From Chionis minor (lineage: Eukaryota > Chordata > Aves > Charadriiformes > Chionididae), in the NCBI GenBank assembly GCA_013398295.1, contig VZSF01004749.1, positions 69,651 through 133,650 of the forward strand: a DNA stretch of 64,000 nucleotides, written 5' to 3'. A program made the translations under genes and the position numbers. The notes beneath the pieces were generated by a model, which worked only from the letters and a program-made list of their open reading frames with translations, did not search any database and was not told where the DNA came from. Position 1 is the first letter of the stretch. Every line of letters begins with the position of its first letter. Shown in pieces: positions 20,554 to 32,500 of the stretch.

Positions 20554-23500
20554 GTGCAGCAAGCGCTCTTGTCCCCCCTCCCCTCCGCCTGCACGGGTCA
20601 GGGACGAGCAGCAGCGGGAGGAAGGCGCTTCCGTGCCCCCCGTGCCCTAGCCCGCCGTCTTGCCCCGCTCTCCTGTCCCCGGGGAGGAGCCCAGGCGTTT
20701 GGGGACAGGTGCCGCCAGGAAGCCCCTGCAGCGCCGCTCACCTTTTCCGTCCCCCGCGGAGGCAGCGCCGCCCGGCCCCGGGGCAGGACACGGGGCTACG
20801 AAGGAAGGCGCGGGCCGCCTCGGCGCTGCTGGGCGGGATCCCGGAGGCCCGAGGCGGGTGGGCCCGCTCCGGGGCGGCGGCGGCAGCCGCTGGGGGTAGC
20901 CGCCTCCCCCCCTCCCTCGCCCCGCCAAGGCGGCCCGGGCCGAGTGGCGGGGACCGCAGCGGGGTCGGGNCGCTGCTCCGGGGGATCGGGGTGGGGGGCA
21001 GTCCCGGTGGGAGGCGGGCAGAGCGCGGTGAGGGGGTTGTGCCCCTGCAGACACGGGTGACGGTGTCTCCGTGGGCGCGCGAGTCTGGGGGCACCGTCCC
21101 CTGCCGCCACAGACGGGGCCTGCCCCGGCCCTTGCGGTGCTTCCCTGCCCTTCCCGGGGAGGCCGTGCGTGCGTGGAGCTGCTCCGCTTTGGGGGGGTCG
21201 TTAATTTGAACCCAGGTGTTATTTGTGAAATCGGGGGGGGGTCTTGTTGGGTAATAGACCTTGAAATGTAAAATGCAGCGGGCGTGCAAAGTCCCGGCAG
21301 CGTGTGAGGCTGTCCTGCTCCCAGGCGGAAGCAGTACTGGCTGGATTTCGTTGACACCCAGGGAACCTCTCCCATCACAATAATAGGATAATTAATTTTT
21401 AAAAAGTGAGACCTAGCGTAAGCGTGTCTTGCTGCTTACTTCCTATTCCGGCCAGTTTTTAATTGCCTGGCTGGCATCAGGAAAGGCCAAACACAAGCTG
21501 GGTATCAGTAGTTGCAAAGGAAGAAATTGTAACCTCCTGAAAAAAAAAAAAATTACAGATTTCCATATGAGTCAGATGGTTTTGTACAGCGCAGTCAGTC
21601 TTTGTAACAAGCCTTTTTCTTAAAAGTGGTCTGATATGGCTACAGGTACCTTTCTGGTGCAAGAACTGGAAGGCATCAAGGGACCGCAAGTGACTGTGGA
21701 AACTCTCAAAGAACTGAAAAGTGAGGAATGCTTTCCATCTGGGGAAAGCATCCTGCTCGTGTCATTTTCTTATTTTAAACAGAGCTTTAGAACATAAAAC
21801 GGAGAAAGCTGAAGAGCAAGTGTTGCTTATACAATGGTCTTCTGAGGTAGTGGTGGATTTTCAGGTGGCCATTTGAAATAACAAGTGGTACAACAAAGAG
21901 AATTACATCTTCCTTTCAGGGCAGGGGGAGGTGTAGCCGGAGAACAAGGTGATTTTAGGAACATGCCCTGGAGTGAGAGAAGCTGCTGGGGGAGCAGTGG
22001 AAATTTGGAAGTACTGTGAAAAGGTATCCTGGGATTTCCGTGATTTTTAGTTTGCCTGGTTTGAAAATATATACACTCGCCATTGATTTTCAAAATGCTC
22101 TTTCTGGCTTGCCATATTGAGTTAATGTAAATAATGTGGACAGCTGTTCCTTTCCCTTCAGCATGTGCTAACAGATCTTAATTTTTCAGATTTTATTTTC
22201 AAAACAAGTTTGGTTTTGTTTTTCTGCCCTTAGAAAAAAAAATCTTCATTTTTATTTCTTAAACTTTTCTTGGCAGGTGGAATTTTTCTAGGCACTGTTG
22301 CTACAGCAGGAATGATAGCAGGCTTTGGCACCACACTTGCCATGACAAAAAAGAAGAACCCAGACTGGTTCAGTAAGGTTTGTTCCTTTTAAACTATTTT
22401 CCAATTGTGATACATAGGAAAGAAGAATGCATCGAATGTTTTATAGAAATGTTGATATATGTGGAGTTTGGCGGTACAAAGTCGATGGTAAGAGCACTAG
22501 GCTTAATTGAAGTCAATAGGGGTGGGATTAGTTTAGAAATCAATACAGAGTTGGCACTGCTGAATAGTATTTGAGATTAGTTGAAATAAAACATAAAACT
22601 TAACATTGTTTGCTGGAATCATACTACTGCTATATAATAGAATATAATCGATGGTCCATTTTGATTCTGTGATGTGAACGTGTTTCAGTCGGGAGCCTGT
22701 GTTGCCTTAGTGATCCAGTTCACCATGTGAGCCCTCGGTGCCATAGTGAATTGGGAAGGAAGGTAACTGGAGTAAGGATGGGAAGGAGGAGGTAGAAAGC
22801 CTGTAAGCTGTGGAATATATAGTGTGGAATTATATAGTTAAAATCTAAACCCTCCGCTCCTTTCCTGCTGTGTAAGGGGACAGACGAGAGTGAGTGTAGT
22901 GGCTTGATACTATGAGATCTGATGGCCAAAAATAACCTAATCTTGTGCAATTACTAACAGAATCCACCTGAGCATTCTGAAGGAAAAAAAACCCAAAGCA
23001 AATCTAACAATTAGACCATGTTGGTATAGTAATCTGAAATACAGCATATTTAATTGTAGAGTGCTTTTTTCCTCACTAATGCTTTGTTACTGCCAAAAAA
23101 ATCAAAATTAGGCCCTTAAAATTGATCAGTCTCTATTCTACCAAGCCCTTAAAATACAACATACGTTAAAAATGTTTCTAGGGAGCTGAGAACTAATCAG
23201 TTGCGCTTATTTTTAAAATGTTAATTGAATAACAATGTATATCAAGAGAAAAAAAATCTTCCATTGCACTTTCTATCTGATCACTCACAATCTCCTTTTG
23301 TGGTCAAAATGCATGAGATCCTTCCTTTGCCATCCTGTTTTCTTCTGTAGGCTGCCATGCCGTAACTCATCCGTTACCTTTTCAGCAACAATGAACACAG
23401 GTTTCTTTTTTGGAAGAGATACAATAGAAAACTCCATGAAAAGTTATTTCACAAGCTATAGAAATATATTACAATAAGGAAGTTTCCTCCTTTTTTTTTT

Positions 23501-26500
23501 AAAACATCTTTGGAGGTTTTTTTTAAACTTTCTTTTCCCTGAGCATTGCATTTTTTCCAGCTCGCACGTATTCTTGGCTGTCTGAACTGTCCTGTTATCA
23601 GTGTGAAATTTATCAAGAGTGACATGACATTGACATCCGAGAATATATATGCTGGAAATGGCACCAAGTGATGCGTACCATTATGATTTTTGCTGAAAAC
23701 CTCTATCTGCTACTATCCGTGCAAATGAATTACAACAGTTTGCTAGCAAAAGTCTGTGATTCCTGGGCCCCTCAACTTAAATAAAGGTGCTTTTTTTGTC
23801 AAGGTACTTGTAAGTAAGCAATTTCAAAAGGGAAGGATAGCCTTTGAGAATAACTTAACTGTCTGCAGAGGCTCTCTTTGAGATTTTGTCACCAGTGAGG
23901 TAAACAGCTTTGCTGTAGCATTCTTAATGAAATCTGTAGTTACTTACTGCAAGTATTGCCTGTTATTTTTAAAAACACATCATGTATAATAATAAAAGTG
24001 TAACTATGAATAACTACAGATGATTGTGTCCTCCTTAGATGTTCAATGCCTAAACATGGGGGGGTTTATCCACATTAAGGTGAAGCTGCAGCATGACGCG
24101 TAGGTTAAACAAACACAAATTGGCATTGCTGTTGAAAGAAGTCATCCTACTGGCCCCCTCAGTTTCTGGCCGTTCATTCCTGCCCCTGTAAAGGCACTGA
24201 CACTTGTGCTGCTGGGTTGGTGAGGTGATGTTGGTTAATTCTACTTTTCTTTTTTCCTGCATTAGCTTTAGGTCCCCTTCACTGCATGACTGCAGTGACT
24301 GTGCCGGCCCAAGGCTGGGGGAAGGTCCAGAGGAATGTGAATTGATGCTCGGTGTTGGGAAAAAATGCGAGACCTGTACTTCAGCTTCTTTGCTGGCTTG
24401 TGCCAGTTTTTGTGTCAGTGAAGTGGCAGCGTGCAAGTCAGAGTAGAAACAGGAAGCAAGCATAATGCAGCCTGGGACAGATTAAAATAGTTTTATGGGA
24501 GAAAAAAATAGCAATTCAGAGGGGAAGCTGTAGCATCATGGCTTCATGACTGCATTCACACTTCCAGGAAGCAACAGTATGAGACCCCACTCTTGCACAC
24601 TAGCATCAGGATAACTGGCAAGAGATAAAGCTCAAATTGCACTTACTGTACCTCCTCTGTGGTAGTGAAATGAAGTAAATTTTGGAAGTGTTCATAGAAC
24701 TGGTGCCCAAAGTGACTCGAAACTGAGATGACGTAATCCTGTTTAGTGATGAACCACTGCAGAGACCTTCAGTTAAGAAATTATGGGGGATGTGGGGGGT
24801 GTGTTTGCAGCAGCCTCCTTGTGATTAAGTGTCCAGTTTTCCCAGCATTTATCCAGGTGTTTAATTTTACAATGGGTTAGGTCATTCAAAATGGCGAACA
24901 CGCTGAATGCAATCAACAGTTGAACACACCATTTATTTTAGGCACTGCTTCCTTTCAGACACCCTGTTATCCACAAGGGGACAGTTACAGGATTAAGGCC
25001 TCTGTCTGAAAAAAAAAAAATTATTTCTCCTTCTTCCACTTCCTGCTCATATCCTCCAGGAAAAAAAAAAAAAAAGGAAAAAAAAAGAAAAAGAAAAAAG
25101 CATATATTTTGTTAACCAAATCAGCTAATTGTGCCTTATATTCTTCTGGCCTAGTTTTTAGAAAGACTCAAGTATTGTTTAATAGCTTATTTTTTAAATT
25201 AAAAGGTTGCTTTTTAAAAAAAAAATATAGGAGCAATAATGAAGAGAAAACCTTCTGTCCATAGAATATCAGGCTTGTGAATAAAACTCAGATCTCTTAA
25301 AAATGTTCTTTTGTTGGTGACATCTTTTTCTCCCATGCTACTGCTGTCTTTTAAAATTTTTTAGCGTTTCCTTAATCAGCATTCTTGATGCTCTGAACAG
25401 CATATCTGATAATCATGTAACAAACTGTCTTGTTTACAGAAATCCTTATCTGTGTATTTAATACCCCGAGGAATCAGCCTGTGACTGAATGCTGTTTGAC
25501 TGCTGTCAGTAAAACCAGATCAATTGTTTCCATTTACCACTTTTTTTCTGGGGCAATCAAGCATTTAAATAGTATTCGGATGGTGGGGTTTCCAGCAATT
25601 TTCACAGATAATGATTCCTATTTAAAGATTCTGCATGAAGGATATTTTTGTCCATTCATTTCCCATCTTCCAAATGGAGAAATTTTTCTGTTTGTTGTTG
25701 TATATGGTTAACCTATGGAGGCAGGAAAAATGTCAGAAATAATCATGCACATTTTAAATCCACTCAAAGCAGCCTCTGCTGAATGAGTTATGAAAGTTCA
25801 TTAGCTGTGGTAAGGAAATAATAGGACCTGGTATAATAGCGTGGCTAGAGTTCTCTGCTGTTTGTGTCTGTGTGCACGTATGTGTGTCCTTACAGAGCAT
25901 TGTTTTGTTAACAGCTTCCACTTTGAGATGTCCAAATCAGAATAAATAAGGATCAAGATATGTTTTGCGTGTGCCCTTTGCAAGTGTGCATTTGTCCTTG
26001 GGTAGCTGTGCCTACAGCTAAATCCTAAGGAAAAGTGTTAATACCGAGGACTGTCTGAGGATCACTTTAACATTTTAATGAATACAAAGCCAAGAGGAAA
26101 AAAGTTACTGGTGCTGTTTCACTGGCCAGATACTATGCTGAGGGACACTTCGTATGCTTGATTATATCAAAGAAGAAAGAGAACCATTTTTTTTGAAAGT
26201 AATAAAAAAACCCTAAAGTCTTTTTAAAGCAAGAATACAAAGGGTTTTTTTCCCACTTTTTGTGATGAATAGAAATGTGCAGCTCTTTGCCACACTTTGG
26301 AGGAAATTTTTTTATATTCTTCTACAAGTTAATTTCAGTATTTTAGACTGTAAATGAAATAATTCTTTATTGAATATATTTGTATGTTTGCAGTGTCATT
26401 TATGTTTACTTCTGAGCAATTTTTTTTTTTCCCCTGAGATACCCAATAAGTAAGTAGGAGTGGTCAGTTGTGTAAGGACCATGGATGCCAGTCTTTAACA

Positions 26501-29500
26501 GTTCCCATCTAAAACCTGTGTTTCCACATAAAGAATTGAACAGTGATCCTTTGGGGGAAAAAACCAAACCCTCTTGCAACTACGCAGATGTCAGTGCTGT
26601 TGTGGGCTGCTCAGACTGAAGTTGTCCTATACCAAATAAGACAGTAAGGTGGATGTTGTGAAATAAGAACGACTGGCTAATGGTGAACATGGGATACAAC
26701 TTGCTTGATGTCAGCCAGCGTGTGGCTTATGCCCTTGGTAGCTGCAATGTGCATTTATGTGCTGCAACAGAGAGGGTTTCATCGTGGTTAGGACCCCATC
26801 ATAGCTGAGGCTATGTTCTTCTTGGACTAAGATAGCTTTTCCAAGTGTGTTTTGTGTTTTTGGGACATGTCTCATGGCAGACTTTTAAGCAGCAATATCT
26901 TAACAAGTGTTTAAAACCGCCTGCTCTTTTTTTCTGACAAAAATGAGAAGTATGGGGACTGCAGAGCATTTTCTTTGTTGCCACTTGGTGAACTCTGCAG
27001 GGGGGAAGGGGTTCAGCGTTGTTTGCGCTTTGCAAAATTTTTCTAAATGGTTTCCAGAGCTCCTTCAGCATCCCAGCCCCACAAAATTAGTCTCTCAGTC
27101 ACGGTTATACCCTCTCTGTGTCAAGCTGAAAGCTACTCACGTTCCTCCTGTTTCTTAATCTGCTATTTCAGGAGTGCAGATAAAGGCCTGTAGACCAACG
27201 GTTGCCCACCACCCTTACTGCCCCAAGAAAAAGTACCAGAATCAGTGACGTACAATGATTATCCTCTGATATCAGTGGCATAAGGGCTTGTCACAAGGGT
27301 TTGATTCAGTTTTGTATTTTGACTGGTGGGGTAACTGAGTGTCAGATTCTTGTGCCCACGAGACAGCTGACTTCAGCACTTCTGGGTAATAAAAATCATT
27401 CCCAGGTGGCAACCATGAAAGCTGCTCCTGATGCGAAGGCAGCACATCCAACCCCTTGCTTGGCTCTAGGTCTGCTGGCAGCCCTAACAGTTTACGTGGC
27501 CACACTTGTACAGCTGGCAGGTCAGGAAAAATTCTAAATCACCAAGTTAACATTTTAGTTCATACTTTTTCCAATACTGTTCACTTTTTCTTGACCATTT
27601 TATTTTTGCTTCTAGGGGATTACTGCTACAGCTACGTTACCAGAGAGTGGTTCATCCCTGGCCTTACGAGCCCTAGGATGGGGCTCACTCTACGCATGGT
27701 GTGGAGTTGGATTGCTCAGTTTTGCCATCTGGAAGGCCCTGGGTGTGCACAGTGTGAGTAGCAAGTATGATCCCCTCAAATACAGTATTTTTTCCTTGGT
27801 AATGCATCTTGTGGGGGGTGGCATTTCTGTACTGCTTCAGCCTTGGAGTTAAACCTTCATTCACCACATGCAGAGTGACTAACCAACGTGCGTGTGCACA
27901 CAGGGAAGGCGTTCTTACATCTGCAAAAAATGGGATGTTGTGGGAGGAGGCAATTTTGGGGGAGTAACAGTTTTGTCCTGCTTATGTTTATTTGCACAGA
28001 TGTTTCAGATTCTTCACAAAAGAGGCAGTGTTCTAATTTAGAGACTAAAATAGTAGCTGCAAACTTTCTGTATCCTTTGCTTATTGAATTGAAGGCTACC
28101 CCCTGAATCCTATCTTTAGAGCAATCCGTTTATTTGTCCAAGTGCCATTTTTTGCATCAGGACACTGGGGAGCACAAGAAAAACTGAGAGGAAACCAGTT
28201 TGCTTTCTAGCACATTTCTGGAAGGGGCAAAGGGGCAGAAGATTGAGTTTCATATGCAGTAGAATGGTTGATCTATGACATGCCACGTCAAGGCAAAGAA
28301 ACTCAGGAAGCATCTGTATGTCCCAGGGGGCTAAGGCTATCTTTAGTAAATTGCTTATGTTCCAGTGTTTCACAGCATTGAGCGTGAACACTAAAGTTTG
28401 TGTAAGCATTTTTGTTTGCCCCTAGTAATGAGCCATGACTTAAGAGTCCCTTGGAGCTGTAAGTTTGGCAGAACTGTCTACATCCTCTTTAGGACTAGGG
28501 ATGAATAGACTTCCTTTACCTTGTGTGGCAAATTATTTATACGTTCAGCAAAGCGTCTCCCAAAACTAAAAGGAAGAACATACTATTCCATCCCAGTACT
28601 GTTCTCATTAATATCTTTATTCAAGTTCTCTCTTCATGTCTACTCTACTGATGTATCCTGTAGGTCGTAACTCGGATCCCAACATATGGCACTACACCAT
28701 CCCTTATTCCTTAGTTTCCAACCTTGATTCTCAATAGGAGCCAGTAAAAGAAGGCAGAACACCAAAAAAGCATAGCAGGGCATAGGAGGCACCTACAACA
28801 CGTTTTGTTTAAACTCAAGTCCTCCTTGTGAGGCTTTAGCAGAATGGCAGAGGGGAGGAAGAGTGGGAGTAGCAGTTTATACTCGCTGCATGCTGAGCGA
28901 TAACAGTCCGCTCAGTTTGCTGTCAGTTATATCATCAGCCAAAAGGATTCATGTCACATTATGCTGCCAATTCTTATTTTTGTTCCATCAGAGTACTTCT
29001 CGTTCTGCCAAAGGACAGCAGAATCTGACCCTAGGCGGCAATTTATGTTAACTGTTTCTCAGTAAGCTTAATTTTTACTTCCTTGAGAAGTACTGGCCTA
29101 GACCCACGGTTGCCTGGTTTCCCCGTGAGCCTGCATTCCTTGAGGCTGCCCGACAGGGAACAACCACATAAGCTTGAGACAGCCAAGCCCCCGGGACATG
29201 TGAGAGTCTGATGGGGGCTTCTGGCTACCTGAGAGCTGTGGCTCTTTGTCTCAGAAGTGTACAGCACACTGCAGGGCATTTTAGGGACTTGTGGAACGTT
29301 TGTAGTCTGAAAGCTACACCTTATTATATTCTGTGTTGTGTTAGTGTTGAAAGGAGGTGGGGGAAGCTGTATCTTAAGGGTCTCTTGCAAATGCCCCTTG
29401 GTATTGGTTTCTGTTGTGGAGTGCTTACGTTTCACTGTATTGCACAGTGAGAACTGAAGACACCGAAGGAAGCAGATTTCTGTCAGGAGACCATGTCTGC

Positions 29501-32500
29501 ACATGATTTTGAACAGCTCTCTCCCTACTCTCCACTGACATATTTATTGCACTCACTGTAGACCTTTAAATTCCCACTGTAGAAAAGAAACATGTACAGT
29601 AGTGCTACACGTTATCACGGAATCAAAAATTAGCATTTGTAAATTTCCTGTCACTCATTTCTTTTTCCTGTTATACTACATATCTGTTAAAATCAAATAT
29701 GTATATGTGTGTAAAATTGCTGGAGGTACAAAAGCAGAAGTGTGTTAGAAATGAAATATTCCGACCAAAGCAAAGAGGTTCATTAGCATTAAAAATATAT
29801 TTCCAGAATAATTCATCTTTCATTTTTTGATTGCTGTTGACGTTTTTTGCATACTGCTTTAACACAACCCTCAGGAGCAAACATTGACTGTTGAAAGATG
29901 GTATTTTTGTGCTTAAATATCATTTTCCTGAACAGTTGAGATTAAATAAGGGTTATAAGTTGGCTGGTACATTATTTGTTCTGGACTCTTAAACATACGC
30001 TCATTTTAAGAAGGGCCTGTTTATTTTATTTATTTTCCTGTTTCAGGGGAACATTGTGATAATTTTCAAAATTCTGAATTGCTGTCATGTAAGCAGAGAT
30101 AATAGATTAACAATCAGTCAGTTAAAATACTGATTTTTAAAAGCATGTATTAGACCATATGTTGTGTCTAATAATTATTAGATAGCCACAAAAATAAAGT
30201 TATGTGGGAAACTGTTTACTGAAGTTGTCACTGAGTGAAATAAAGTTTCTTTCCACATAAACTGTTCAGACCACAGAAGACATCACAGATTTTACACTAA
30301 GCTCATTCATTAAAATGAACATTTTAATTTCAGTTAGACATTTTAAATAAAAAAAAGGCTCTCGCAGATTTACCTGAATAAAAATGTCGTGAGTCTTCAG
30401 CGTGGTTGAGTGCTGCAAGTTAGTTTGCTCTGTAGTACACACAGGTTCCCAATACCTGTAGAAGTTCAAATTACAATTTCAAACGTATCATCAGATATCA
30501 AGATTGGAAAAGTGTGACCTTAAGGCAGACTTTCACCTCTGAAAGGGCTGCGCTGTACCTGACCTGAGGGGAGACGTGACTCATCTTGCTGCCAGGAATC
30601 TGTGTGAACTTAATAACTAAAGCTTTGGCAGCTGGACAAAGAGAAGAGGAGGTTCTGCCCAGCCTCTTCACCTTACTGCCTTTGACAGTAAGCAGCTGTT
30701 TTGGGGACCTGCTAATTAGTGATCTGGCCCCGCTGGGCAGCAGCCTCATTTGTTTAAGAGCTACTGGTAATATTGATAACATTGCTGACAGCTAATATAG
30801 TCTCTCGATATTAAATTGTTAAGCATAATAAAATTCTGATTGTAGCACGGCATATGTTTCATTTAGCAAACAAGAAAGCTGCCTCTGTCGCACGTAAGAG
30901 TACGTTAACCCCGGGCGCTTTGTCAAATCCATTGCCAGCTCTGTGCCGGTGCCTGCCTTGGTGGGATCTTGGCAAGTAAAGGGCTGACCTTCACTTGCAG
31001 GGTTCGGAGGGGAGCTCCGAGCCGGGTAAAACTGAGCTGCCAAGTGTTGTTTGATGCCTCATGTCATCTCAAATACAGGAAGCCACAGTGGAAACTCAGA
31101 CGTGATGTGTTGGCAGGAATCACACCAAAAGGAGTAAGAGAGCTAGGGAGATCTTGAGGCTCAGTGGGCCTGGCCAGGAAGGCTATGGAGCGGTTCCCCT
31201 CCTGCCTGGGCAGCCCGCGGAGGTGGCTGAAGTTGGTGCACGCCAGAGCTTGGGCAGGAGGAGGAGGAGAGCAAAGCTCGTGGGTGCATTTGGAGAAGCG
31301 CAGCGAAGGAAGGATGCGCTCAGCGCGCCTTGTGCCTCACCTCTGCTGGGTTAGCCGCGCGTGGCTGTGGAACCGGGGACCGTCATCGTGCCGGCCCCCG
31401 CGGGAAGAGGTGGGGAGCCACGCCTGGATGGCTGGGAGCAAGGTGCTGCTGCGATTTCTGGGCTTTAAAGCCGGGACAGAAATAAAAACGGCTGAGCGAT
31501 TGCCCTGCGCTACGAGGGCCGATCGCCGGTCGCCCCCGGGGCGGAGGCGGCCGCGCCGGCTCTGCTGCACCGCAGCGACACCTGCTGGCGCCGCAGGGAA
31601 CAGCAGCAGCGGCGGCGGCGGCGGGGGAAAAAGGCCCGTGTTCTTTTTGACGCCGACGTAATGAGCGGGTTTAGCCGTCACACAGCGGCCCGGCGTTGTC
31701 GCAGTGGCAAGTGGTGGTGGTGTTAGTTGGAGCCCAGAAGAGTGGTTTCACTTGGTGTCGTTCCCAAAATGCCGTGATTATTAACGTTCGGGGATGCGTT
31801 TCCTACGAGCACAAATTACCGATGGGACAGTGAGTGAGTGGTAAAAATCTGTATTACTTTAAGCTTTGTGACTGTTTAAATTATCTTGTCATCACTTACA
31901 AAGTCAGAGACGAAACGACAAGAGCAAACTGGCACGACGTTTCCCTGATGAATCATAATTGCTGTAATTAATCTGCGTCCGTCATTCTGAAGCGGCATTG
32001 CAGTTGCTCAGCAGTTTGTGTCGCGGGAGGAAGCGGAAGCCGCAGTGCAGGGTGCCTTGTCCTTACACCTGCTGAGGCAGCCTGGGTTTGCCATAGACGC
32101 AAGGCCTTGCTAAGAGCTTTTCCAGACGCTGAGGTGACTTGGTGATGTGCCAGCTTTGGTGATACTAGATTTTTATTTAATCTCTGTGGTTTATTGGTTC
32201 TTAAAACAGTGCTGTGACAATGCCCACTTCCAGCTCTTAAATGGCTTTATTGTTAAAGGTGGCTCCCTGTAGCTTTAGCAGCTGCTGCTTTTTATGCCAA
32301 CGTGAAAACCCCGGGGATGATAGTAAGTAACTGATCTTTATATCTTGGTAAGGGATATAAAAGATTTTACACTGTCTCAGGTTGGGTTGTTAATATCCCC
32401 TGACTGCCGTTACCGCTGCTGTAATCTGAGGACAGGCTGGTAAGTAATAAACCCTACTAAATTCCAGTCAACTCTTATTACTAAATGGAGAAGTGATGGA

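Larger units (their letters stand above)
19580..21190 (+). promoter_or_regulatory. TMEM242: TMEM242 CpG-island promoter and 5' end
   Basis: About 1.6 kb of dense C, G and CpG surrounds the first coding exon, with AT-rich DNA on both sides. It holds an ETS/GABP-type site just upstream of one ATG copy, a CTCF-type motif, several G-rich runs, a 300-N gap and two single Ns. No TATA box is evident, as expected for a housekeeping CpG-island promoter. The exact transcription start cannot be placed because of the assembly damage. Long ORFs on both strands here (for example minus-strand 20647-21378) come from high GC and the N run and are not genes. Confidence 0.85.

Noticed and set aside
19625..21378. 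Long ORFs on both strands in the promoter island (308, 433, 272 and 243 codons)
   Set aside because: Three of the four run through the N gap and all lie in extremely GC-rich DNA where stops are rare. The translations are Ala/Gly/Pro/Arg low complexity with no domain. Only the exon 1 frame is supported by homology.
24050..24463. 137-codon minus-strand ORF in intron 2 with a protein-like composition
   Set aside because: Within chance length, no known family, and no promoter or poly(A) arrangement. Codon-level conservation would be needed to revive it.
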